From the NCBI RefSeq assembly GCF_002272245.1, contig NZ_NPDD01000101.1, forward strand, positions 1 through 58,258: DNA of 58,258 bases, in the 5' to 3' direction. Both the position numbers and the translations under genes were made by a program. This DNA comes from Bacillus sp. 7884-1 (GTDB taxonomy: Bacteria > Bacillota > Bacilli > Bacillales > Cytobacillaceae). The notes below the pieces were generated by a model that saw only the letters and a program-made list of their open reading frames with translations, made no database searches and was not told the DNA's origin. Positions within the stretch are counted from its first letter, which is position 1, and each line of letters starts with the position of its first letter. Of this stretch, positions 8,797-16,105 are shown in pieces.

Positions 8797-9306
8797 ATGA
8801 TAAAAATTTGTAAAGCAAATCGTGATTATGTACATGGAATTTCTAAAGTATGCTCAGATGGGTACCGGGCCACGTACAGTAAAACACATAGTAAAGGATA
8901 TATTGAGAGGATTATAAAAGAATTTTACAATACTGAGAGAATAATGAGCGAAGTATCCACTACCAGCAAGCAGTGGGGAGGATATTTTGTTGCAATTGAA
9001 AATGACGAAGTAGTCGGGGCTGGTGGTGGAGGAATGATCAGCGGAACTGCAGGAGAAGTTTTTGTTTTGTATCTGGATCCCAGCCGGCGTAATGAGGGAA
9101 TTGGCACCAAACTCCTGGATGCTATCACGAAGCAGCAGAAAGAAGACTATAATGCCTCCGAGCAGTGGGTTTCTGTTAATAAAGATAATATAAAAGGAAT
9201 TCCTTTCTATGAGGCAAGAGGATTTGTTTTACAACATGAACAACATGGGTATGGAAATGAAGTGGGAGAAAGCTACATATCATTAAGATATTGTCGTCCG
9301 ATTTAA
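8797..9306 (+). CDS. GNAT family N-acetyltransferase
   Basis: Acetyltransferase of about 169 aa, fifth GNAT of the cluster. Motif A is FVLYLDPSRRNEGIGTKLLD and motif B is IPFYEARGFVLQHEQHGYG. The frame is open from an ATG at 8779 inside the previous gene, but the ATG at 8797 sits after GTAGG and begins the conserved N-terminus (MIKICKANRDYV). Substrate unknown. A bidirectional terminator follows. Confidence 0.83.
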   Translation: MIKICKANRDYVHGISKVCSDGYRATYSKTHSKGYIERIIKEFYNTERIMSEVSTTSKQWGGYFVAIENDEVVGAGGGGMISGTAGEVFVLYLDPSRRNEGIGTKLLDAITKQQKEDYNASEQWVSVNKDNIKGIPFYEARGFVLQHEQHGYGNEVGESYISLRYCRPI

Positions 9307-9352
9307 TAAGGTATTTTAAAGAGCTAGGCTTCAAGGCAACATAAGTAATCAA

Positions 9353-9388
9353 TTAAAAACACTTGTCATAGTGACAAGTGTTTTTAAT
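9353..9388. terminator. bidirectional terminator
   Basis: Perfect stem AAAAACACTTGTCA paired with TGACAAGTGTTTTT around a 3-nt loop, with A tract before and T tract after. It serves both the GNAT gene and the convergent YbaN-like gene. Confidence 0.85.
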
Positions 9389-9776
9389 TTTCTTTTGTAG
9401 ATACTACAGGTACTGTTTTTATTTTATAGATGAAGTAATAATATTTATATATCACAATCAATACAAACATGACCCGGACCATTAGACTATCAAGGATGAA
9501 AAAGGGAATGGCAATCATCACATCAGCGAATAACAAAATCGTGAGCTTTTGTTTAAACGTCATCGACCTCTCTTTTACAAAAGTCTCTAAGTGGCGTTTA
9601 TAGAGAGTGGTACCCTTAAACCAAATTTCAAAGCGCTCAGATCCTTTTACAAAACAGTAGGAAGCTAGTAATAATAACGGAGTTGTCGGTAACACTGGCA
9701 AAATAAGACCCAGAACTCCTAAGCCCAGGGCAATAAAACCGATAATAATATATAGAAGTTTTACAATTTTATTCAT
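9384..9776 (-). CDS. YbaN family (DUF454) membrane protein
   Basis: Small membrane protein of 130 aa. Two N-terminal hydrophobic segments contain the family signature LGVLGLILPVLPTTPLLLLASYCF, with a further hydrophobic pair near residues 80-115. The DUF454/YbaN family is widespread and of unknown function. It is monocistronic and convergent with the GNAT cluster; its stop codon lies inside the shared terminator. Confidence 0.85.
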   Translation of the reverse strand: MNKIVKLLYIIIGFIALGLGVLGLILPVLPTTPLLLLASYCFVKGSERFEIWFKGTTLYKRHLETFVKERSMTFKQKLTILLFADVMIAIPFFILDSLMVRVMFVLIVIYKYYYFIYKIKTVPVVSTKEN

Positions 9777-9922
9777 ATCGCTTTGTCCCCTGTTCGTTCA
9801 ATGTACCTCTATATTATAGCACTTTAAAAAAGAAAGTTTTTTGACAGAATAAGTACATTAAAACTGTTTTAACCACCATTATGTTAAAATAATGAGGTCT
9901 AGAGAATGGGGGCTGCTATTAA

Positions 9923-10378
9923 ATGATTACATTCTATAAAGTTATCGTAGTGATACATATTTTTTCAGCGATTATGGGAATGGGTCCAGGCTTTATCCTT
10001 ACGACCGTTGTAAAGTCGGGAAAGACAATGACAGAATTAAGGCATTCCTATGCCGTTAGACATAAACTGCATATATTTGTGATGGTGGGCGGTATGCTTT
10101 TACTCATCACAGGTTTAATAATGGGCTTCATGAATCCAAGCCTGTTCCGGATGGGCTGGTATGTAACAAGTCTCGTACTTTTTTTAGCAGCGCTCGCAAG
10201 TGGACCGATTTTGTTATCACCGAGTTCTAAGCCAGTAAAGGCTTTATTAGCCTCTCACCAGGGGGAGGAAATCCCTGAAGAATATTATCGTTTATCAAAA
10301 ATTCTATTCAGATATGAACACCTAGCAAACTTTATTTTTATTATCATTATAGCTTTAATGATTTTAAAACCATTTTAA
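9923..10378 (+). CDS. DUF2269 family membrane protein
   Basis: Integral membrane protein of 151 aa with four predicted segments. The N-terminal block VVIHIFSAIMGMGPGFILT and later VMVGGMLLLITGLIMG fit the DUF2269 family, whose function is unknown; conserved His residues in the first and third segments recall haem-binding membrane proteins but prove nothing. Start ATG 9923. Monocistronic, closed by the terminator at 10383. Confidence 0.78.
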   Translation: MITFYKVIVVIHIFSAIMGMGPGFILTTVVKSGKTMTELRHSYAVRHKLHIFVMVGGMLLLITGLIMGFMNPSLFRMGWYVTSLVLFLAALASGPILLSPSSKPVKALLASHQGEEIPEEYYRLSKILFRYEHLANFIFIIIIALMILKPF

Positions 10379-10382
10379 TTTT

Positions 10383-10420
10383 AAAAAGGTATGGCACAGA
10401 TTTGGTAGCCATACCTTTTT
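10383..10420. terminator. bidirectional terminator
   Basis: Stem AAAAAGGTATGGC paired with GCCATACCTTTTT, 12-nt loop, between convergent genes. Confidence 0.8.
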
Positions 10421-10424
10421 ACGC

Positions 10425-11201
10425 TTAAATATCAGAAAATAGATATTCTATTACTTCAGGAAATCTCTTTTTAAACGAAGAATAATTGTGCTCACCATTT
10501 GTAATCGTTTGGTAGCGGGTATCTTCAATTTTGCTACTCAAAATTTCATAGATGGATTGAATCATTTCTGTAAGCTGGTTATTCAAATCTTTATCATCGC
10601 TGACTTCGTGAGTACCAAAATCCATATAAAACCTCTCAACTGCAGACAAATCAGAATTTCTAACGAACACCTCGAGTTCCTCTTGGTTGCGATAATATCC
10701 AGGAGATATCGCCGCAATTCGCTTGAAAATATGTGGATAAGTGCAGGCTGCATATGTAGAAATAAGACCTCCTAATGAAATTCCAGCCATCGAAGTATGT
10801 TCCTTAAGAGTTCGGTACTTATCGTCTATTAATGGTTTCAGTTCATTTACGATAAAGTCCAAGTATTGTTCACCTTTACCACCAGAAGAGCTGGGATGAC
10901 CAATTACTTTCTCTGCGATTGCTCCAGATACCCATGGACAGTATTCGTTAAAGCGTTCTTCTCCTTCAGGATTTAAGTCGATTGCTACCACGATTAATTC
11001 CATTTTGTTTTCATCTAAGAAATTTTTTAATCCTAAAGATACGCCCTTAATGGCTCCTTCATCTTCAAAAACATTTTGCCCATCGTGCATATACAAGACT
11101 GGGTATCGTTTTTTAAATTCATGATAACTCAAAGGCAGATACACTCGAATCATTCTTTCTTGAAGGAATGAGGACATATAAACGTGAAATTTTTCTATCA
11201 T
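10425..11201 (-). CDS. alpha/beta hydrolase, putative esterase family
   Basis: Esterase-D/enterochelin-esterase-like hydrolase (258 aa). The strand RVYLPLSYHEFKKRYPVLYMHDGQNVF is typical of the putative-esterase family, and the nucleophile elbow GISLGG supplies the Ser. Asp (YMDFGTHE region) and a C-terminal His (NGEHNYSSFKKRF) would complete the triad. No signal peptide, so cytoplasmic. Substrate unknown; relatives cleave siderophore esters or acyl esters. Start ATG 11201 follows AGGTG; an in-frame GTG at 11207 lies inside that site. Confidence 0.82.
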   Translation of the reverse strand: MIEKFHVYMSSFLQERMIRVYLPLSYHEFKKRYPVLYMHDGQNVFEDEGAIKGVSLGLKNFLDENKMELIVVAIDLNPEGEERFNEYCPWVSGAIAEKVIGHPSSSGGKGEQYLDFIVNELKPLIDDKYRTLKEHTSMAGISLGGLISTYAACTYPHIFKRIAAISPGYYRNQEELEVFVRNSDLSAVERFYMDFGTHEVSDDKDLNNQLTEMIQSIYEILSSKIEDTRYQTITNGEHNYSSFKKRFPEVIEYLFSDI

Positions 11202-11266
11202 CAGCACACCTACTATTCTGTAAACTCTACTTCATTAATTTAGCATATTAGTAAGAAAAGTGGTGG

Positions 11267-11298
11267 AATAAAAACAGGCTGGGGAGATCGATTTGTCT
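11267..11298 (-). terminator. terminator of the small charged protein gene
   Basis: Stem CAGGCTGG with CCAGCCTG plus an inner GAGA/TCTC pairing; on the minus strand it is followed by TTTTTATT. Confidence 0.7.
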
Positions 11299-11340
11299 CA
11301 CCAGCCTGCGGGAATTGTAATTATCCCTTTAAAGAATCAA

Positions 11341-11541
11341 TTAACCCCACCAGAATCTGTCTCTTCTACATCTTCTGTCGTCATCTCTTCTGTCATCATC
11401 TCTTCTGTCATCATTTTTTCTGTCATCATCGCCAACAATTCTTACTCTATCAGCACGGATAATAACTTCTTCTGCATCAATAAAAACTCTTCTGACTTCT
11501 CTGCGATCATCATCATCACGACGTCTTCTTTCATTAGACAT
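11341..11541 (-). CDS. small highly charged Arg/Asp-repeat protein
   Basis: Protein of 66 aa, preceded by AAAGGGGGG 9 nt before ATG and followed by its own terminator. An N-terminal MSNERRRRDDDDRRE block, a central beta-like part (VFIDAEEVIIRADRVRIVG) and a C-terminal run of DDDRR repeats ending in FWWG. I do not recognise the family. Low-complexity charged proteins of this kind are known among spore-coat and envelope proteins, but nothing here proves that. The plus-strand frame over the same DNA lacks a ribosome site and is rejected. Confidence 0.6.
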   Translation of the reverse strand: MSNERRRRDDDDRREVRRVFIDAEEVIIRADRVRIVGDDDRKNDDRRDDDRRDDDRRCRRDRFWWG

Positions 11542-11732
11542 TCCATATCCCCCCTTTCAAGGTTGTACTATAAAATATGCTCTTACAAAATTAAGTGCTT
11601 GGACAAATTACACATATTTTCTCTCGAAATAATTTATCTCAATAAAGCTAAGAAGGATATTTGTTATACGATGTGGAAATAAGGTAAAAATAGAGGATAG
11701 TGAAAGGTTCCCTTGATTGGAGGATGGTCAAT

Positions 11733-12278
11733 ATGGATATAGTTGAAAAGGCGCTGCAGTTAGCTAGTAAGTTTCATGAAGGACAATATCGGAAAAATAC
11801 GGACATTCCGTATATTACACACCCTGTGGCTGTGGGAATGTTGTTAGTAAAGAACGGGTACAGTGAGGAAATTGTTGCATCCGGAATCTTACATGATACG
11901 GTTGAGGATACGGAACTAACACTTGAAGACATCAAAAGGGAATTTGGAACAAAGATTGCTGAAATCGTTGAAGGCAGTTCAGAACCCGATAAATCCCTTC
12001 CATGGAAGGACAGGAAGGAGCATACCATTGAATACTTAAAAGGTGCTTCGGAGGAAATTCGAATTGTTGTTTGTGCAGATAAACTACATAATATTCGGTC
12101 CATTATAAGAGATTATGAACTAGTTGGCGAAGAGGTTTGGGCCAGATTTAATGCAGGAAAGGAACAACAAAAGTGGTATTACACAAATATAGTAGAAAGC
12201 TTGGGGAGCCAATCCACTTTTGATTTACTTACAGAATTACGAAATGAAGTCAATCGACTTTTCAGGGAGACGGCCTAG
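11733..12278 (+). CDS. HD domain hydrolase, possible alarmone hydrolase
   Basis: HD-superfamily metal-dependent phosphohydrolase (181 aa). Ordered motifs match the hydrolase domain of RelA/SpoT and MESH1-like proteins: HEGQYRKNTDIPYITHP, then GILHDTVEDTELT (the HD pair plus ED), then ADKLHNI, ending in a WYY-type helix. No synthetase or TGS domain is present, so a small alarmone hydrolase is plausible, but other nucleotide substrates cannot be excluded. Start ATG 11733 follows TTGGAGGATGG; the frame is open to 11700 without a better site. The next gene begins 1 bp after the stop. Confidence 0.8.
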   Translation: MDIVEKALQLASKFHEGQYRKNTDIPYITHPVAVGMLLVKNGYSEEIVASGILHDTVEDTELTLEDIKREFGTKIAEIVEGSSEPDKSLPWKDRKEHTIEYLKGASEEIRIVVCADKLHNIRSIIRDYELVGEEVWARFNAGKEQQKWYYTNIVESLGSQSTFDLLTELRNEVNRLFRETA

Positions 12279-12279
12279 G

Positions 12280-12957
12280 ATGAAGGAGTATAAGGTTCAT
12301 ACATATGAAGAAGCTATAGAGGTAATAAGAGCAATTGGGTTTCTACCATTGGCGAAACTCATCCCTAATTATCCCTCACTCGATAGTATAACTGCGAAGG
12401 AACATTGGTATACCGGTTCCGAGCTGGATCCATGGCTGTGGCGTGCAAAGTTTCCAGGAGATGGATCAGCCGCATATGGTAAATTTGTTAAAAAGAAATC
12501 TGTTTTACTATCTACAGAACTGTTACCTTTCATTCGTGCTATTTTAGGATCCCCACTTTCGGTAGAAGCTCGGTATCAGGATGGGCTAATGTCGAAAGAA
12601 GCTGTAGAGCTGTTTGCGCTTATTAAGGAGAATGAAGGAATAGACACTAGAGTATTGAGAATAGAAGCAGGAATGAAGGATAAAGAAAAGAAGAAGTTAT
12701 TTGATAATGCCCTGCTGGAGTTGCAGGGTTCCATGGATATATGTGTTTCAGGGACGAAAGCGAAGACGAATGATGATGGTGAGAAAAACGGCTGGAGTAG
12801 TACCTCTTTTGAAACAATGAACTATTGGGCAAAGAATCATAGAATTGATGGGAGTCAGATTGAAAAGGAAGAAGCGAAAATGAAGGTAAGAGATCATTTT
12901 GCCTCCATTTGCAGTACTGAGGCAATGAAAGCCTTCAATAAAATATTTGGGCTATAG
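12280..12957 (+). CDS. AlkZ-related protein
   Basis: Protein of 225 aa resembling the AlkZ-related family of Bacillaceae: an N-terminal YEEAIEVIRAIGFLPL region, the block HWYTGSELDPWLWRAKFPGDG, and a winged-helix-like C-terminal part with LLELQGSMDICVSG and GWSSTSFET. AlkZ/YcaQ proteins are DNA glycosylases that unhook crosslinks, but the catalytic QxQ motif of that family is not evident, so activity is uncertain. It is coupled to the HD gene (1-bp gap) and closed by a terminator. Start ATG 12280. Confidence 0.68.
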   Translation: MKEYKVHTYEEAIEVIRAIGFLPLAKLIPNYPSLDSITAKEHWYTGSELDPWLWRAKFPGDGSAAYGKFVKKKSVLLSTELLPFIRAILGSPLSVEARYQDGLMSKEAVELFALIKENEGIDTRVLRIEAGMKDKEKKKLFDNALLELQGSMDICVSGTKAKTNDDGEKNGWSSTSFETMNYWAKNHRIDGSQIEKEEAKMKVRDHFASICSTEAMKAFNKIFGL

Positions 12958-12958
12958 A

Positions 12959-12984
12959 GGAAATCACGACGATTTCCTTTTTTT
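12959..12984 (+). terminator. terminator of the HD/AlkZ-related operon
   Basis: Stem GGAAATC paired with GATTTCC, loop ACGAC, then seven T. Confidence 0.85.
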
Positions 12985-13103
12985 GATGCTCAATCAGACT
13001 GTAACGTAAACCATCTGCACCCCATTTTTTAAAACAACCCGTGATACGAGCGTGTCCACTCTATCCAACAATTTCATATTTTATATAAAAGGAGATGAAA
13101 AAT

Positions 13104-13394
13104 ATGAGTTGTAGAAAAAAAACGTTTTCGCTCTGCGTTTTTCCAGGTTACAGATGGTGCGGACCGGGCTGCAGCGGTCCAGGTGCACCTATCAATGATT
13201 TGGATTCCTGCTGTTACAAACATGATTTATGTCTGGAACGTGGAAACTCCCCTTGTTACTGTGATAAACGATTTATGGAATGCCTTCATTCCAAAATTAA
13301 TCCTTGTACAAAAAAGGGCAGGCAGGCGAATGTCATATATAAATTCATGAAACTAAAAACAGGTTTCACATGTGGTCATCATAACAGATGCTAG
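13104..13394 (+). CDS. small phospholipase A2-like protein
   Basis: Cys-rich protein of 96 aa carrying the secreted PLA2 hallmarks: a calcium-loop-like WCGPGCSGPG followed by the active-site helix DSCCYKHDLC, with the His-Asp dyad intact. Ten or more Cys suggest a disulfide-rich fold. The layout is most like the short PLA2 domain of parvovirus VP1 and related bacterial proteins. No classical signal peptide is seen (the N-terminus is MSCRKKTFSLCVFPGY), so location is unclear: cell, spore or non-classical export. Start ATG 13104 lies 9 nt after AAAGGAG; ATG 13095 has no spacing. Confidence 0.78.
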   Translation: MSCRKKTFSLCVFPGYRWCGPGCSGPGAPINDLDSCCYKHDLCLERGNSPCYCDKRFMECLHSKINPCTKKGRQANVIYKFMKLKTGFTCGHHNRC

Positions 13395-13400
13395 GCAAAA

Positions 13401-13871
13401 TTATTTTAGACAGGCTTTTTTCTCCAATCTGCAAATCCACTTATAGAATACCAATAAGATAAGTAATAGAATAGGATCAAGAATAGCGGCATGCCACAGT
13501 TTCCACCAGCCATAATGAAAATATCCCCACGGTTCAGGAAACAGAGTAATGACCTCGTAAATTAAAATTGCAATAACGAAAATAATAAAAAAAAGCAATT
13601 GTTTAACCCAGCCTTTATTATGAGGATACCAATTTAAAAAAAATATATTTACTGGTGGAATTAGGAACACATGAGGGAGTATTCCCCGCCAATCTAAATC
13701 TTTGTCAAAGTACCAGTATGCATGATATTTGAATTCAATAAAAATATCGAAAAGAACTTGAAAGGAAATCGTAAATAACCAAATATGAAGAATTTGATTG
13801 CCTGATAGTAATTTATTTGTTTTAAAACCCAAATAGTTAAAGGTGACAATTGCGATTAAAAGTCCTATCAT
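13401..13871 (-). CDS. CBO0543 family membrane protein
   Basis: Integral membrane protein of 156 aa with about four or five segments and many aromatic residues. The blocks YWYFDKDLDWRGILPHVFLIPPVN and WGYFHYGWWKLWHAAILDPILLL are typical of the CBO0543 family of endospore formers. Function unknown. Start ATG 13871 follows AAAGGGAAATG-type spacing. It converges on the PLA2-like gene with a gap of only 6 bp and no separate terminator. Confidence 0.8.
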   Translation of the reverse strand: MIGLLIAIVTFNYLGFKTNKLLSGNQILHIWLFTISFQVLFDIFIEFKYHAYWYFDKDLDWRGILPHVFLIPPVNIFFLNWYPHNKGWVKQLLFFIIFVIAILIYEVITLFPEPWGYFHYGWWKLWHAAILDPILLLILLVFYKWICRLEKKACLK

Positions 13872-14018
13872 AACATTTCCCTTTTTTTAATTTAATGTGT
13901 CCATAAAGGAAGGTACTATGCAAAGGATAATAAGCATTCAGATAATATTTAATTATAAATTTTTACAGTAAATCCTATATAGTTTTCCTAATAATATGTC
14001 TGATATAATAGTTTATAG

Positions 14019-14050
14019 AAGTAGTGCCCTTGAAAGGTCACTACTTTTTC
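14019..14050 (+). terminator. plus-strand terminator with no gene before it
   Basis: Nested stem AAGTAGTG/CACTACTT with inner CCTT/AAGG and then TTTTC. A TATAAT lies at 14004-14009 but no plus-strand gene precedes it since 13394, so it may end a very short RNA or block read-through into the GGDEF gene. The leader 14051-14196 contains a further hairpin (ACTAATC/GATTAGT, 14155-14175) and no gene. Confidence 0.65.
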
Positions 14051-14196
14051 TTAAATGTAGATATAGTCAGGGAAACCATTATAATAATGAAATAACATGA
14101 AAGGAGCTTTGGCCACAGCTGTGATTATGTCAGTCAGCTGTCATGCAGCAGGCAGGACTAATCGATTTTGATTAGTTGGGAGATGAACAAATACCA

Positions 14197-15234
14197 ATGT
14201 TAAAAAAATTCGGATCACTAAATGAGCTTAAGATACGTATTTATCTTTGGGTTGTCCCATGTATTATTATTGCCCTCATCTCTAATACACTTCTACAAAA
14301 TATTGATGCCACAAATAAATTTCAATTTACAATTAATAATACTCTCTCAATATGGTTTATCATCAGTTGGTTTTTACTATACAAAAGACTTTTTGTTCAA
14401 TTTACTGAATACTCCAATTTGGCATTAGTCAGTTTTTATCATGTTACGACGTTTTTTGACGCAGTCCGCAACTACATGGTAGTATCAGGCGGGTCTCTTG
14501 GGGATTTTATTATTTGGATGCCGATTATAACCTTGTTCTTTTTCTTAACTTTAGGAACGAAACGAGGGTTATACTATTCTATTGTCATTTTTCTTACAAC
14601 ATTTGTTACGGGAATTATGTATATCAATAGTCTTTCCTCAGAATCAATTGATTCGTTAGGTCAATATTACTTTGCCAATCTTGTTTACATTATTGTTCTC
14701 TACTATGCTCAGCATGTGTTTAAGACTTATGCTGATCTCGAAATGTTTAAAAAGTACGCTTATTATGATTCATTAACGAGAATTGCGAATCGTCTGCGGA
14801 TTGATGAATGGCTTGAAAAGAAGCTTAAGGTTTTTGAGGATAAGAAAGAAGGATTCTCCGTTATTTTCTTTGACATTGATCATTTTAAGTTGATCAATGA
14901 TAACTATGGTCATAAAATTGGGGATGAAGTTCTAGTAGAGTTAGCGGAACTCATCCAACATCAGCTTGACAATCGAGAGCTATTTGGACGTTGGGGTGGG
15001 GAAGAGTTCATCATTATCTCTAATACAGTTGGTGAAGAAACCGTTAAGTTTGCCGAACACTTAAGAAAGGTTGTTTCTGAACACAGCTTCAAAGAAGCAG
15101 GAAACCTAACAGCAAGTTTTGGAGTTACCAATTCTAAACCAGGTGACAGTATTGATTCTTTATTGAATCGAGCTGATAAAGGTTTATATGCGTGTAAAAA
15201 CTGCGGAAGAAATCAAGTTAGTTATATCAAATAA
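14197..15234 (+). CDS. membrane-bound diguanylate cyclase (GGDEF domain)
   Basis: Protein of about 345 aa. Roughly residues 15-180 form five or six membrane segments without a known sensor signature; residues 190-345 are a GGDEF domain (YDSLTRIANR, FDIDHFKLINDNYGHKIGDEVL, active site RWGGEEF, C-terminal NRADKGLYACKNCGRNQV). It should make cyclic di-GMP from GTP. No EAL domain, and no clear RxxD inhibitory site before GGEEF. The start is uncertain: TTG 14176 or ATG 14197, with GGGAG at 14178-14182. Followed by a strong terminator, so monocistronic. Confidence 0.88.
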   Translation: MLKKFGSLNELKIRIYLWVVPCIIIALISNTLLQNIDATNKFQFTINNTLSIWFIISWFLLYKRLFVQFTEYSNLALVSFYHVTTFFDAVRNYMVVSGGSLGDFIIWMPIITLFFFLTLGTKRGLYYSIVIFLTTFVTGIMYINSLSSESIDSLGQYYFANLVYIIVLYYAQHVFKTYADLEMFKKYAYYDSLTRIANRLRIDEWLEKKLKVFEDKKEGFSVIFFDIDHFKLINDNYGHKIGDEVLVELAELIQHQLDNRELFGRWGGEEFIIISNTVGEETVKFAEHLRKVVSEHSFKEAGNLTASFGVTNSKPGDSIDSLLNRADKGLYACKNCGRNQVSYIK

Positions 15235-15235
15235 A

Positions 15236-15274
15236 GGGTTGGTGCGAGATTGGGCACCAACCCATTTTTTATTT
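15236..15274 (+). terminator. terminator of the GGDEF gene
   Basis: Stem GGGTTGGTGC paired with GCACCAACCC, 8-nt loop, then ATTTTTTATTT. Confidence 0.88.
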
Positions 15275-15312
15275 CTATAGGTTTTGAATTTCTCAATTCA
15301 ACAGCGTCACTT

Positions 15313-15612
15313 TCATTGCCTAAATGGAAATTCTGCACCTTCCGTACGAATTCTTCCGTTTCTAACATCAATATTTCCTTCTATTTTTCCATCCTTAGAA
15401 ATAACATGGACGATATACGTTCCTTCACCGGGATAGTAGGAGATGTTTGTAATCTTAAAGGATTCTTCAGGATAATTTTCCTTAAGGTAGGCAGAAACGA
15501 GTTCTCTGCTATTTTCCTTTGTGACTGGGTTTCCATTTAAAGAGAAATAGATGAAAACAAACAAAAGCAACACGATACCAATAATTGATAAAAAAGTAGC
15601 TTTTGCCTTCAT
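15313..15612 (-). CDS. small membrane-anchored protein, PepSY/YfjL-like
   Basis: Protein of 99 aa with one N-terminal membrane segment (about residues 7-26) and an extracellular domain with the pattern SRELVSAYLKENYP ... YIVHVISKDGKIEGNIDV, resembling the alpha-beta PepSY-like/YfjL-like fold. Such domains are found in small Gram-positive envelope proteins of unknown role. Start ATG 15612 has AAGGGGTG 7 nt upstream, and a TATAAT-like box lies about 45 bp further up. Assignment beyond fold type is not supported. Confidence 0.65.
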   Translation of the reverse strand: MKAKATFLSIIGIVLLLFVFIYFSLNGNPVTKENSRELVSAYLKENYPEESFKITNISYYPGEGTYIVHVISKDGKIEGNIDVRNGRIRTEGAEFPFRQ

Positions 15613-15704
15613 ATAGAAACACCCCTTAATCTAATGATATCTATTTACATTATAGTGTAAAATTACACCTTTTGGCACGTTTTTATTCTGGAAATATGAA
15701 AAAG

Positions 15705-15856
15705 GGCAAAAAAAGAGCCCGGTACACCTGTACCAAGCTAAATTATGGGAAGTTTTAAGAATAAGGTTCCTTAAACCTTAAGACTCAAATAAGTTATCTT
15801 TATAATAAGATAAACATTTGTAGAAGTTATAGAGAAGTTATGTGGAATTTGTGAAG
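15705..15856 (-). ncRNA. putative small RNA gene, copy 1 of a tandem pair
   Basis: First unit of a 152-bp tandem repeat, about 95 percent identical to the next unit over some 115 bp. On the minus strand it ends in GCTTGGTAC/GTACCGGGC, fully paired when U-G wobbles are allowed, then TTTTTTT. On the plus strand the same stem has mismatches, so the minus strand is the likely RNA. It also has hairpins AGGTT/AACCT and TTATCTT/AAGATAA. No open frame. Promoter not clear. Confidence 0.45.
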
Positions 15857-16020
15857 ATGAATTTTTGGCAAAAAAAAGGATTGGTACACTCAGTACCAAT
15901 CAAATTATGGGAAGTTTTTAAGAATAAGGTTCCTAAAACCTAAGTCTCAAATAAGTTATCTTTATAATAAGATAAACATTTGTTGAAGTTATAGAGAAGT
16001 TATGTGGAATTTGTGAGGAT
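15857..16020 (-). ncRNA. putative small RNA gene, copy 2 of a tandem pair
   Basis: Second unit of the tandem repeat. The terminator-like stem has a different sequence (GATTGGTAC/GTACCAATC) but keeps full pairing and the following T8 on the minus strand. The body from 15901 to 16020 is nearly identical to copy 1. Different stem sequence with conserved pairing points to selection on RNA structure. No open frame. RNA start and promoter unknown. Confidence 0.45.
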
Positions 16021-16105
16021 AAAAAAATTTATTCTAAAGAGTGAAAATGGATAAAAAATCTAATAATAATTGTGCAGTTTCAATTTATTATTAGGAGATG
16101 AATTT

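Noticed and set aside
11293..11682. 129-codon plus-strand frame over the charged protein gene
   Set aside because: Ser/Ile repeats are the antisense of Arg/Asp codons; the minus strand has the ribosome site and terminator.
14097..14171. Leader peptide of 24 codons before the GGDEF gene
   Set aside because: No ribosome site before the ATG, and the region looks better explained by inverted repeats.
14051..14196. Cyclic di-GMP riboswitch before the diguanylate cyclase
   Set aside because: The leader has inverted repeats but none of the conserved GEMM core sequence was recognised.
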